DNA from: Pseudomonas resinovorans NBRC 106553
Lineage (GTDB): Bacteria; Pseudomonadota; Gammaproteobacteria; Pseudomonadales; Pseudomonadaceae
Assembly: GCF_000412695.1 (NCBI RefSeq)
Contig: NC_021499.1
Span: forward strand, 6,138,001-6,202,000
DNA: 64,000 bases
Direction: 5' to 3'
This document shows, piece after piece, positions 8,498 to 17,902 of the stretch (position 1 is its first letter; every line of letters starts with the position of its first letter). The position numbers and the translations under genes were made by a program. The notes under the pieces were generated by a model. It was not told the origin of the DNA. It searched no databases and saw only the letters and a list, made by a program, of their open reading frames with translations.

Positions 8498-11092
8498 GTG
8501 AAACTCTTCAAGCGCAGCAGCAAGGACGCCGCCGGCAACGGACGGAACGGCACTTCGGCCGACGCCAGGTCCGCCCGCAAGGCTCCAGACGACCTCCTCC
8601 CCGGCACCCTCGCCGCCCTGGCTGGCCTGGCTGCGGCCGGGGCTCTCCTGTGGTTCAGCGTCATCAAACCCGCCGAGCAGGGCCGCGTCGACCAGCTCGG
8701 CCAGGCCTGGGGCACCAGCCAGGCGGCCACCCTGCGCCAGGCGCTCGCCCTGCTGCAGGCCGACACCGCGGCGGCGGCCCGCGACCCGAGCCTGATCAAC
8801 GCCCTCAACAGCAACGACGCCACCCAGCTGGGGGCCGCCGAACGTGGCCTCGGCTACCGCGACGGCGTGATCGACGCCCACCTCAACCTGCCCGGCCAGG
8901 CCCAGCAGAACAGCCAGCGCAGCGGTCCGATGAACTTCGCCGCCCTGGACATGCTGCGGCGCATGGAAAACGGCCAGCAGCCAAGTCCCGAGGCCTACAA
9001 GGTCGGTCAGCGCTGGCTGGTCTACAGCGCGGCGCCGCTGCGCCTGAACGACCAGAGCGCGCCCCAGGGCAGCTTGCTGCTGGTGTTCGACCTGGATCGC
9101 CTGCTGCGCAGCCTGCCGGAGCTTTCGGCGGATATCGGCCAGCTGCAGCTGGTCCAGCAATTCAGCAATTCGCCGGCCCAGGTCCTGGCGCAGCGCGGCG
9201 AGAGCGCCGGCATCGCGCCCATCAGCATCGACAGCGGCAACCCGAACTGGAAGCTCAGCTTCGCCCCGGGCCCGGCCCTCACCCGTTCGACCGTCTCGCC
9301 CTGGATGCTGGCGTTGGCCACCCTGCTCGCCCTGGGCGGCGCGGTGGTCGGCCTGAAACTCAGCCAGGGCGCCCTGCTGCGCAAGTTGCGCGAGGACGCC
9401 GAGCAGCTCAATCAACTGCTGCAAGAACTCTCGAACGGCAAGAGCGTCAAAGCTTTCAGTCTGCGCCTGCCAGCGCTGGACAGCCTGGCCCAGGCGCTCG
9501 CCCGCCAGCCCAGGCGCAAGCCCGAAACGGCGCCGGAGAACGGCCTGGCCCAGACGAACGCCAGCAGCCCCGCGCCCCAGGCACCCGCACGGCCGGCCGG
9601 ATTGGCCGACCCACTTTTCCAAGATACCGACATTCTCGATATCGACATCCTCGACGAAGACCAGGACCTCCTGGGATTGGAGCAAGCCCCCGCCATGACC
9701 AGCATCGAACAGATCGCTCCCACCCTGCCCGCCAGCATCTTCCGCGCCTACGACATCCGCGGCGTGGTTGGCGACACCCTCACCACCGATACCGCCTACT
9801 GGGTCGGTCGTGCCATCGGTTCGGAAAGCCTGGCCCGTGGCGAACCCGCTGTCTCGGTCGGCCGTGACGGCCGCCTGTCCGGCCCCGAGCTGGTGCAGGC
9901 ACTGATCCAGGGTCTGCTGGACTGCGGCTGCCAGGTCACCGACGTCGGCATGGTTCCCACCCCGGTCCTCTACTACGCAGCCAACGTCCTGGCCGGCAAA
10001 TCCGGCGTGATGCTCACCGGTAGCCACAACCCGCCGAACTACAACGGCTTCAAGATCGTGGTCGCCGGCGAGACCCTGGCCAACGAGCAGATCACCGCCC
10101 TGCACACCCGCATCCAGAACAACGACCTGGCCAGCGGCGTCGGCAGCATCGAAGTGGTCGACGTGCTGGAGCGCTACTTCCAGGAAGTCCGCGACGACAT
10201 CGCCATGGCCAAGCCCATGAAGGTAGTGGTGGACTGCGGCAACGGCGTGGCCGGCGTGATCGCCCCGCAGCTGATCGAGGCCCTGGGCTGCACCGTGATC
10301 CCGCTGTTCTGCGACGTCGACGGCAACTTCCCCAACCACCATCCGGACCCGGGCAAGCCCGAGAACCTGGAAGACCTGATCGCCAAGGTGAAGGAAGAGA
10401 AGGCCGACCTGGGCCTGGCCTTCGACGGCGACGGCGACCGCGTGGGCGTGGTGACCAACGAAGGCACCATCATCTACCCCGACCGCCTGCTGATGCTCTT
10501 CGCCAAGGACGTGGTCTCGCGTAACCCCGGCGCCGACATCATCTTCGACGTCAAATGCACCCGCCGCCTCACCTCCCTCATCAGCGGCTACGGTGGCCGC
10601 CCGGTGATGTGGAAGACCGGTCACTCGCTGATCAAGAAGAAGATGAAGGAAACCGGCGCGCTGCTGGCTGGCGAAATGAGCGGCCACATCTTCTTCAAGG
10701 AGCGCTGGTACGGCTTCGACGACGGCATCTACAGCGCCGCGCGCCTGCTGGAAATCCTCAGCCAGGACAAGCGTGACGCCGAACATGTGTTCTCGGCCTT
10801 CCCCAAGGACGTCTCCACCCCGGAGATCAACATCACCGTCACCGACGAGAGCAAGTTCCAACTGATCGAGCGCCTGCAGCGCGAGGCCAGCTGGGGCGAA
10901 GCCAACCTCACCACCCTCGATGGCGTGCGTGTCGATTATCCGAAGGGCTGGGGCCTGGTCCGCGCCTCCAACACGACCCCCGTGCTGGTGCTGCGCTTCG
11001 AGGCCGACAACGAGGAAGAGCTGGAACGCATCAAGCAGGTGTTCCGCAGCCAACTCACCATGATCGCCCCTGAACTCAACCTGCCGTTCTGA
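8498..11092 (+). CDS. algC: Phosphomannomutase/phosphoglucomutase AlgC with N-terminal membrane-sensor extension
   Basis: Interconverts mannose-6-P/mannose-1-P and glucose-6-P/glucose-1-P for alginate, LPS and Psl-type sugars. The classical enzyme is residues 400-864 (465 residues): SIFRAYDIRG, catalytic phosphoserine Ser509 in TGSHNP, metal loop FDGDGDR, sugar loop GEMSGH and phosphate loop RASNTTP. Upstream, open in the same frame, are about 400 residues with a TM helix near 33-53, a roughly 210-residue putative periplasmic part, a second TM near 270-290 and a Pro/Ala-rich linker ending in DILDIDILDEDQD. The GTG at 8498 has the site TAGGAG; an internal ATG at 9695 would yield only the soluble enzyme and lacks a strong ribosome site. 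The long form matches the current P. aeruginosa gene model as I recall it. Both products may exist. Confidence 0.93.
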   Translation: MKLFKRSSKDAAGNGRNGTSADARSARKAPDDLLPGTLAALAGLAAAGALLWFSVIKPAEQGRVDQLGQAWGTSQAATLRQALALLQADTAAAARDPSLINALNSNDATQLGAAERGLGYRDGVIDAHLNLPGQAQQNSQRSGPMNFAALDMLRRMENGQQPSPEAYKVGQRWLVYSAAPLRLNDQSAPQGSLLLVFDLDRLLRSLPELSADIGQLQLVQQFSNSPAQVLAQRGESAGIAPISIDSGNPNWKLSFAPGPALTRSTVSPWMLALATLLALGGAVVGLKLSQGALLRKLREDAEQLNQLLQELSNGKSVKAFSLRLPALDSLAQALARQPRRKPETAPENGLAQTNASSPAPQAPARPAGLADPLFQDTDILDIDILDEDQDLLGLEQAPAMTSIEQIAPTLPASIFRAYDIRGVVGDTLTTDTAYWVGRAIGSESLARGEPAVSVGRDGRLSGPELVQALIQGLLDCGCQVTDVGMVPTPVLYYAANVLAGKSGVMLTGSHNPPNYNGFKIVVAGETLANEQITALHTRIQNNDLASGVGSIEVVDVLERYFQEVRDDIAMAKPMKVVVDCGNGVAGVIAPQLIEALGCTVIPLFCDVDGNFPNHHPDPGKPENLEDLIAKVKEEKADLGLAFDGDGDRVGVVTNEGTIIYPDRLLMLFAKDVVSRNPGADIIFDVKCTRRLTSLISGYGGRPVMWKTGHSLIKKKMKETGALLAGEMSGHIFFKERWYGFDDGIYSAARLLEILSQDKRDAEHVFSAFPKDVSTPEINITVTDESKFQLIERLQREASWGEANLTTLDGVRVDYPKGWGLVRASNTTPVLVLRFEADNEEELERIKQVFRSQLTMIAPELNLPF

Positions 11093-12019
<927 letters not shown>

Positions 12020-12034
12020 CAGCAGTGACACCCA

Positions 12035-12065
12035 ACAGGCCGGAGCGATCCGGCCTGTTCTTTTT
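12035..12065 (+). terminator. Terminator after argB
   Basis: Stem ACAGGCCGGA / TCCGGCCTGT (12035-12044 with 12049-12058), a four-base loop GCGA, then TTCTTTTT. It ends 12 bases before the next start codon. Confidence 0.9.
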
Positions 12066-12077
12066 GAGGAACCGGAA

Positions 12078-12521
12078 ATGGCCAAGCTGTCCCGCGACGA
12101 CTTCTGCTTCTTCCATCCCCTGCGCGTGCGCTGGGCCGAGGTGGACCCGCAAGGCATCGTGTTCAACGGCAACTACCTGACCTACGCCGACGTCGCCATC
12201 ACCGAATACTTCCGCAGCCTGGACGTGGCCTACCCGGCCGACCTGCTGAAGGACGGCGGCGACTTCTTCGCGGTGAAGACCCTGCTGGAATACCTGGCGC
12301 CGGCGCGTTTCGACGAGCAGCTGGAGATCGGCGTGCGGGTCAGCCGCCTGGGCGGCGCGAGCATGGCCTTCAGCCTGGGTATCTGGCGCGCGGGCGAGCA
12401 GCTGACGTCGGGCGAGGTGGTCTACGTGCACGCCGATGCCGGCAGCCGCAGGAGCCTGCGTCTGCCGGACTGGCTGAGGGAGCGGGTACAGGGCTTCGAG
12501 CGGGTGGCGCCGGAGAGCTGA
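12078..12521 (+). CDS. Acyl-CoA thioesterase, YbgC/4HBT hotdog family
   Basis: 147 residues forming one hotdog domain. RVRWAEVDPQGIVFNGNYLTY is the 4-hydroxybenzoyl-CoA thioesterase signature, with the catalytic Asp in EVDPQG. Predicted cytosolic hydrolysis of short- or medium-chain or aromatic acyl-CoA; the substrate is not known. The start is fixed by GAGGAACC upstream. It sits directly behind the argB terminator and faces a convergent DUF4124 gene, so it appears monocistronic. Confidence 0.85.
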   Translation: MAKLSRDDFCFFHPLRVRWAEVDPQGIVFNGNYLTYADVAITEYFRSLDVAYPADLLKDGGDFFAVKTLLEYLAPARFDEQLEIGVRVSRLGGASMAFSLGIWRAGEQLTSGEVVYVHADAGSRRSLRLPDWLRERVQGFERVAPES

Positions 12522-12530
12522 GTCCGCCGC

Positions 12531-13124
12531 TCAGCGCAGGCCGCCGAGCAACTCGGCGAGCCGCGCACGGTCCGCGGCAAAAGCGGCCTTGGCGGCCGCG
12601 CGGTCCCTCTCGTAACGGGCGATGTCCTGGTCGATGCCCTTCTGCTGGTCGCGCAGGTTGCCGATCTGCTCCACCAGGTGGCTCGGGACTTCACGTCCGG
12701 CCCGCTCGCTTTCCGCCGCCTGGCCCTGCAGGTTGGTCTGCTGGGTGCGCAGCGACTGCTGGTTGCCGCGCGCCACGCCGATCAGGCTATCCAGCTCGGC
12801 CATCTTGCGCTCCAGGGCGCGGTCGACATCTTCGACACTGGTGTACAGCCGCAGCAACTGGGCATCGGAACTGGCGCGGGCCTTGGCGTCCAGCTGGCGC
12901 TGCATCTCTTCGCGGCTGGGCGCCGGCGGGATCACGCGGATCACCCGGCCCTGCTCGTTGAGCACCTCATAGCCCTTGCCGATGAACTCCGGCGGTACGC
13001 CCTGGCGATCCAGCACGGTAACGCCCTTGTCATCGACGTAGCGATACAGCTCTGTCGCACCGGCCAATGCCGGCGCCAACAGTACCAGCGACAAACCAAA
13101 GCGGCGTGCAAACGGCTTCAGCAT
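12531..13124 (-). CDS. DUF4124 periplasmic coiled-coil protein
   Basis: 197 residues. Signal peptide (to about residue 23, ...APALAGA), then a DUF4124 module ELYRYVDDKGVTVLD, then from about residue 70 a long charged helical part rich in Gln/Arg/Glu (ALERKMAELDSLIG, DQQKGIDQDIARYERDR) that looks like a coiled coil. Exported to the periplasm by prediction. Function unknown. The same DUF4124 module heads the M23-type protein at 40848-41744. Upstream of it on the same strand lies pyrE, 22 bases away. Confidence 0.8.
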   Translation of the reverse strand: MLKPFARRFGLSLVLLAPALAGATELYRYVDDKGVTVLDRQGVPPEFIGKGYEVLNEQGRVIRVIPPAPSREEMQRQLDAKARASSDAQLLRLYTSVEDVDRALERKMAELDSLIGVARGNQQSLRTQQTNLQGQAAESERAGREVPSHLVEQIGNLRDQQKGIDQDIARYERDRAAAKAAFAADRARLAELLGGLR

Positions 13125-13146
13125 GAGGACTCCCAGCCCCGAGTGA

Positions 13147-13788
13147 TCAGATACCGAAGTTGGCGCGATAGGTTTCTACCGCCGGCAGATGCTTCTTCAG
13201 CTCGGCATCGCCAGCCAGGTACTCCAGTACCTGCTCCAGGGACACGATGCTGACCACCGGCATACCGAAGTCACGCTCTACTTCCTGTATAGCCGAGAGT
13301 TCGCCCTGACCGCGCTCCTGACGATTCAACGCGATCAACACACCGGCCGCCTGGGCGCCCTGTGCCTGGATGATCTGCATCACTTCGCGAATCGCGGTAC
13401 CGGCGGTGATCACGTCATCGATGATCAGCACGCGACCGGCCAGCGGCGCGCCCACCAGGGTGCCGCCTTCGCCGTGATCCTTGGCTTCCTTGCGGTTGAA
13501 GCACCAGGGAATGTCGATGCCATGATGCTCGGCCAGCGACACGGCGGTGGCGGCGGCGAGCGGAATGCCCTTGTAGGCCGGGCCGAACAGCACATCGAAG
13601 GGAATGCCGCTGTCGACCACTGCGGACGCATAGAAGCGACCGAGCTGGGCGAGCGCCAGGCCGCTGTTGAACAGGCCGGCATTGAAGAAATAGGGGCTGG
13701 TACGCCCGGATTTGAGAGTGAACTCACCGAAACGCAGTACTCCGCGCTCGATGGCAAAGCGAATGAAATCGCGTTGATACGCCTGCAT
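13147..13788 (-). CDS. pyrE: Orotate phosphoribosyltransferase
   Basis: Joins orotate and PRPP to give OMP in pyrimidine synthesis. 213 residues, typical length. The PRPP-binding motif [13 protein letters not shown] is intact, as are [11 protein letters not shown] (orotate side) and the flexible-loop segment [13 protein letters not shown]. It diverges from crc across an 80-base region, exactly as in P. aeruginosa (pyrE-crc). Confidence 0.97.
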   Translation of the reverse strand: MQAYQRDFIRFAIERGVLRFGEFTLKSGRTSPYFFNAGLFNSGLALAQLGRFYASAVVDSGIPFDVLFGPAYKGIPLAAATAVSLAEHHGIDIPWCFNRKEAKDHGEGGTLVGAPLAGRVLIIDDVITAGTAIREVMQIIQAQGAQAAGVLIALNRQERGQGELSAIQEVERDFGMPVVSIVSLEQVLEYLAGDAELKKHLPAVETYRANFGI

Positions 13789-13868
13789 GAAAAGCCTCGG
13801 ACGGCACGGATTTAGCTAAATAGAAAGAGCTCGGGTATCATACACGCACGTGTTTTTGGGGGCCATTT

Positions 13869-14648
13869 ATGCGGATCATCAGTGTGAACGTGAATGGTAT
13901 TCAAGCCGCGGCCGAGCGAGGACTCCTCAGCTGGCTGCAGGCTCAGAATGCCGACGTGATCTGCCTGCAAGACACCCGTGCCTCCGCCTTCGACCTGGAC
14001 GACCCTGCCTTCCAACTGGATGGTTATTTCCTCTATGCCGGCGATGCCGAAGTGCCTGCCCAAGGTGGCGTGGCACTCTATTCGCGGTTGCAACCCAAGG
14101 CGGTGATCTGGGGACTCGGCTTCGAGTCCTGCGATCGGTACGGACGCTACCTGCAGGCAGATTTCGACAAAGTGAGTATCGCTACCCTGCTGCTTCCATC
14201 CGGGCAAGGCGGTGATGAGAACCTGAACCACAAGTTCAAGTTCATGGACGAACTCGCCCATTATCTGAACAAACAGCGCCGCAAGCGCCGCGAATACATC
14301 TACTGCGGCTCGCTCTACGTCGCCCATCAGAAGCTGGATGTGAAGAACTGGCGCGATTGCCAGCAGATCCCCGGCTTCCTGGCGCCCGAGCGCGCCTGGA
14401 TGGACGAGGTGTTCGGCAACATGGGCTATGTCGATGCCCTGCGCGAAGTCAGCCGCGAAGGCGACCAGTTCAGCTGGTGGCCGGACAACGAGCAGGCCGA
14501 GATGCTCAACCTCGGCTATCGCTTCGACTACCAGGTGCTCACGTCCGGCCTGCGCCGCTTCGTACGCAGCGCCCGCCTGCCGCGTCAGCCGCGCTTCTCC
14601 CAGCACGCGCCGCTGATCGTCGACTACGACTGGCTGCTCAGCGTGTGA
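13869..14648 (+). CDS. crc: Catabolite repression control protein Crc
   Basis: 259 residues with the exonuclease III/EEP fold but without its catalysis. In Pseudomonas Crc binds together with Hfq on A-rich target mRNAs to repress use of secondary carbon sources. The degenerate active site is visible: LQDTRA where ExoIII has the catalytic Glu, CGSLYVAH where it has the Asp-Asn pair, and SQHAPL at the C-terminal His motif. It starts 80 bases from pyrE and ends in a bidirectional terminator. Gene identity is secure from length, sequence and position. Confidence 0.97.
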   Translation: MRIISVNVNGIQAAAERGLLSWLQAQNADVICLQDTRASAFDLDDPAFQLDGYFLYAGDAEVPAQGGVALYSRLQPKAVIWGLGFESCDRYGRYLQADFDKVSIATLLLPSGQGGDENLNHKFKFMDELAHYLNKQRRKRREYIYCGSLYVAHQKLDVKNWRDCQQIPGFLAPERAWMDEVFGNMGYVDALREVSREGDQFSWWPDNEQAEMLNLGYRFDYQVLTSGLRRFVRSARLPRQPRFSQHAPLIVDYDWLLSV

Positions 14649-14658
14649 CACCAGGCAG

Positions 14659-14687
14659 AAAAAAGCCGGCTTTCGAGCCGGCTTTTT
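14659..14687. terminator. Bidirectional terminator between crc and a DUF4870 gene
   Basis: AGCCGGCT / AGCCGGCT (14664-14671 with 14676-14683) with loop TTCG, flanked by A6 on the left and T5 on the right, serving the two convergent genes. Confidence 0.92.
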
Positions 14688-14702
14688 CTTGTCCGCGATC
14701 CG

Positions 14703-15068
14703 CTATTTGATCAGGCGCCAGCAGAACGGATAGCGGTAGGCCTGGCCTTCGTTGGCCTTGATCCCGGCGATGATGGTGAGCACCAGCGCGCCGATGCTCA
14801 CCAGGCCCAGCAGCGGGAAGCCGATCACCACCAGCATCAGCAGGAAGCACACCACCACGGCCAGGGCCACGGTGATCTGGAAGTTCAGCGCTTCCTTGCC
14901 CTGGGCGTCGACGAAGGGATCGAGGTCCTTCTTGATCTGCCAGACGATCAGCGGCCCCAGCAGGTTGCCGAAGGGGAACACCAGGCCGAGGAAGGCGGAG
15001 AAATGGCAGAACATCGCCCATTGCCGCACTTCCCGGTTCGGCTCCTGATACTGAGTGGGTTCGTCCAT
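14703..15068 (-). CDS. DUF4870 membrane protein
   Basis: 121 residues with three to four membrane segments (FSAFLGLVFPFGNLLGPLIVW; a long hydrophobic pair near residues 65-105) and the DUF4870 mark DPFVDAQGKEALNFQI. Inner-membrane protein of unknown function, often annotated as Tic20-like. It lies 28 bases downstream of rph on the same strand and probably shares its transcript. Confidence 0.82.
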   Translation of the reverse strand: MDEPTQYQEPNREVRQWAMFCHFSAFLGLVFPFGNLLGPLIVWQIKKDLDPFVDAQGKEALNFQITVALAVVVCFLLMLVVIGFPLLGLVSIGALVLTIIAGIKANEGQAYRYPFCWRLIK

Positions 15069-15096
15069 TCCTGCGTCTCCTCGTGCTTGTGCGGTG

Positions 15097-15816
15097 TCAG
15101 TCGGCCAGGGCGGCGCGCTGCAGATCGAACAGCTCGTTCAGGCCCTTGCGCGCCAGGTCGAGCATGGCGGTCAGCTCTTCCGGCTGGAAGGGCGCACCCT
15201 CGGCGGTGCCCTGGACTTCGATGAAGCCGCCGGCATCGGTCATGACCACGTTCAGGTCGGTTTCGGCTGCGGCGTCTTCCAGGTAATCCAGGTCGAGGAC
15301 CGGCACGCCCTGGTAGATGCCCACGGAAACCGCGGCGACCATCTGCTTGAGCGGCTCACCCTTCAGCGATCCACGCTTCTTCAACACCTTCAGCGCATCC
15401 ATCAGGGCCACCATGGCGCCGGTGATGGAGGCGGTACGGGTGCCGCCATCGGCCTGGATCACATCGCAGTCCAGGTAGATGGTGTTCTCGCCCAGCTTGG
15501 ACATGTCCAGGGCGGCGCGCAGCGAGCGGCCGATCAGACGCTGGATCTCCAGGGTGCGACCGCCCTGCTTGCCACGGCTGGCCTCGCGCTGGTTACGCTC
15601 GCCGGTGGCGCGCGGCAGCATGCCGTACTCGGCGGTCAGCCAACCCTGGCCCTGGCCCTTGAGGAAGCGCGGCACGCCGGCTTCGACACTGGCCGTGCAG
15701 ATCACTTTGGTATCCCCGAATTCCACCAGCACGGAACCTTCGGCGTGCTTGGTGTAGTTGCGGGTGATGCGGATCGGGCGCAACTGATCGGCCGCGCGGC
15801 CACTGGGACGTTTCAT
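15097..15816 (-). CDS. rph: Ribonuclease PH
   Basis: Phosphorolytic 3'-5' exoribonuclease that trims tRNA 3' ends. 239 residues, the full active length (no frameshift as in the E. coli K-12 pseudogene). The N-terminus [15 protein letters not shown] is typical, as are [19 protein letters not shown] residues near 27-40, [14 protein letters not shown] ...[10 protein letters not shown], and the phosphate-site [16 protein letters not shown]. Divergent from yicC over 137 bases. Confidence 0.96.
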   Translation of the reverse strand: MKRPSGRAADQLRPIRITRNYTKHAEGSVLVEFGDTKVICTASVEAGVPRFLKGQGQGWLTAEYGMLPRATGERNQREASRGKQGGRTLEIQRLIGRSLRAALDMSKLGENTIYLDCDVIQADGGTRTASITGAMVALMDALKVLKKRGSLKGEPLKQMVAAVSVGIYQGVPVLDLDYLEDAAAETDLNVVMTDAGGFIEVQGTAEGAPFQPEELTAMLDLARKGLNELFDLQRAALAD

Positions 15817-15953
15817 GGGGGCTTACCTGTTCGGGAGAAATCTGCCGGCCATTATAGAGGCCCCGCGCCACGGCGGACATCGCCGCGTTGGGAGCCACGG
15901 GCCGCCTGGGCTACAATCGCCTCCTTTGATCGACGAAACCGAGAGGACACCCC

Positions 15954-16817
15954 ATGGTGCACAGCATGACCGCCTTCGCCCGCGTCGAACGGGCCGGCCC
16001 CTACGGCACCCTCAGCTGGGAACTGCGCTCGGTCAACCACCGCTACCTCGAACCCCACCTGCGCCTGCCCGATGCCTTCCGTGACCTCGAAGGCCCGGTA
16101 CGCGACGCCCTGCGCCAGGGCCTGTCCCGCGGCAAGGTGGAAATCACCCTGCGCCTGGCCGAAGAAAGCGCCGGCAAACCCCTGCAGGTGGACCGCGATC
16201 GCGCCAGCCAGCTGATCCAGGCCGCCGAAAGCGTCGCCGCGCTGATCAAGCAGCCCGCCCCGCTCAATCCCCTGGAAGTCCTCGCCTGGCCGGGCGTGCT
16301 GGTGGCCGACGCCGCCGACCCCCAGGCCCTGAACGCCGCCGCCATGGAAGCCTTCGCCGAGGCCCTTGGCGAGCTGAAGAACGGCCGCGCCCGCGAAGGC
16401 GCCGAGCTGGCCCGCCTGATCAATGAGCGCCTGGACGCCATGCAGGACGACGTCACCGCCCTGCGCGCGCTGGTCCCGCAGATGCTCGCCACCCAGCGCC
16501 AGAAGATCCTCGACCGCTTCGGCGAAATGAAGGCCGAGCTGGATCCCCAGCGCCTGGAGCAGGAAATGGTCCTGCTGGCCCAGAAGAGCGACGTCGCCGA
16601 AGAGCTCGACCGCCTCGGCACCCACGTCAGCGAAGTTCGCCGCGTGCTCAAGGCCGGCGGTGCCGCCGGTCGGCGCCTGGATTTCCTGATGCAGGAACTC
16701 AACCGCGAAGCCAACACCCTGGGCTCCAAGGCCTTCGACCCGCGCAGCACGCAGGCTGCGGTCAACCTCAAGGTGTTGATCGAGCAGATGCGCGAACAAG
16801 TCCAGAACATCGAGTAA
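15954..16817 (+). CDS. yicC: YicC family endoribonuclease
   Basis: 287 residues, full length for the family. Begins MVHSMTAFAR and contains ELRSVNHRYLEPHLRLP (YicC-like N-terminal domain); the C-terminal DUF1732 part has GRRLDFLMQELNREANTLGSK. E. coli YicC has been reported as an endoribonuclease that acts with PNPase on small RNAs; the role here is by homology. It is 12 bases upstream of gmk and faces rph, so RNA-processing genes are grouped. Confidence 0.92.
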   Translation: MVHSMTAFARVERAGPYGTLSWELRSVNHRYLEPHLRLPDAFRDLEGPVRDALRQGLSRGKVEITLRLAEESAGKPLQVDRDRASQLIQAAESVAALIKQPAPLNPLEVLAWPGVLVADAADPQALNAAAMEAFAEALGELKNGRAREGAELARLINERLDAMQDDVTALRALVPQMLATQRQKILDRFGEMKAELDPQRLEQEMVLLAQKSDVAEELDRLGTHVSEVRRVLKAGGAAGRRLDFLMQELNREANTLGSKAFDPRSTQAAVNLKVLIEQMREQVQNIE

Positions 16818-17450
<633 letters not shown>

Positions 17451-17463
17451 GACCACACTCCAC

Positions 17464-17491
17464 GGGAGGCGCTGGAAAATCGGCGCTTCCC
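17464..17491 (+). terminator. Possible weak terminator or attenuator between gmk and rpoZ
   Basis: Stem GGGAGGCGC / GCGCTTCCC (one G-T pair) with a ten-base loop, 13 bases after the gmk stop. There is no immediate T run (CTATTTG follows), so read-through is likely. Confidence 0.35.
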
Positions 17492-17578
17492 TATTTGCTG
17501 GCGATTTTTTAGACTATCCAGTCCGCTCGCCCATTCGGGCTCGGCATCAGCCATTCATTTCGTGCTACGAGGAACACC

Positions 17579-17842
17579 ATGGCCCGCGTTACTGTTGAAG
17601 ATTGCCTGGACAACGTCGACAACCGCTTCGAGCTGGTCATGCTCGCAACCAAGCGTTCCCGTCAGCTGGCCACCGGCGGCAAAGAGCCGAAGGTAGCCTG
17701 GGAAAACGACAAGCCGACCGTAGTCGCCCTGCGCGAAATCGCTGCCGGCCTGGTCGATTACGATGTGATCGCCCAGGAAGACATCGTCGAGGAAGAGCCG
17801 CTGTTCGCCGCATTCGAGGACGAGGCCAACGAGGCCCTCTGA
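17579..17842 (+). CDS. rpoZ: RNA polymerase omega subunit
   Basis: 87-residue small RNA polymerase subunit that helps beta-prime folding and forms a (p)ppGpp site. Starts [20 protein letters not shown], the canonical N-terminus, with the KRSRQL and [13 protein letters not shown] segments. GAGGAACACC precedes the ATG. Immediately upstream of spoT. Confidence 0.97.
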   Translation: MARVTVEDCLDNVDNRFELVMLATKRSRQLATGGKEPKVAWENDKPTVVALREIAAGLVDYDVIAQEDIVEEEPLFAAFEDEANEAL

Positions 17843-17902
17843 ATCCATGCCTGGTCGACGTCGCACGGCGCAGGGTAACGAGGGCCGGCAAGGAGAGAGA
17901 TC

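Noticed and set aside
8495..11053. 852-residue minus-strand frame opposite algC
   Set aside because: Shadow frame. No family resemblance, whereas the plus strand holds a complete mutase.
13869..14648. Active exonuclease III
   Set aside because: The catalytic Glu and Asp-Asn positions are replaced; length and pyrE neighbour identify Crc.
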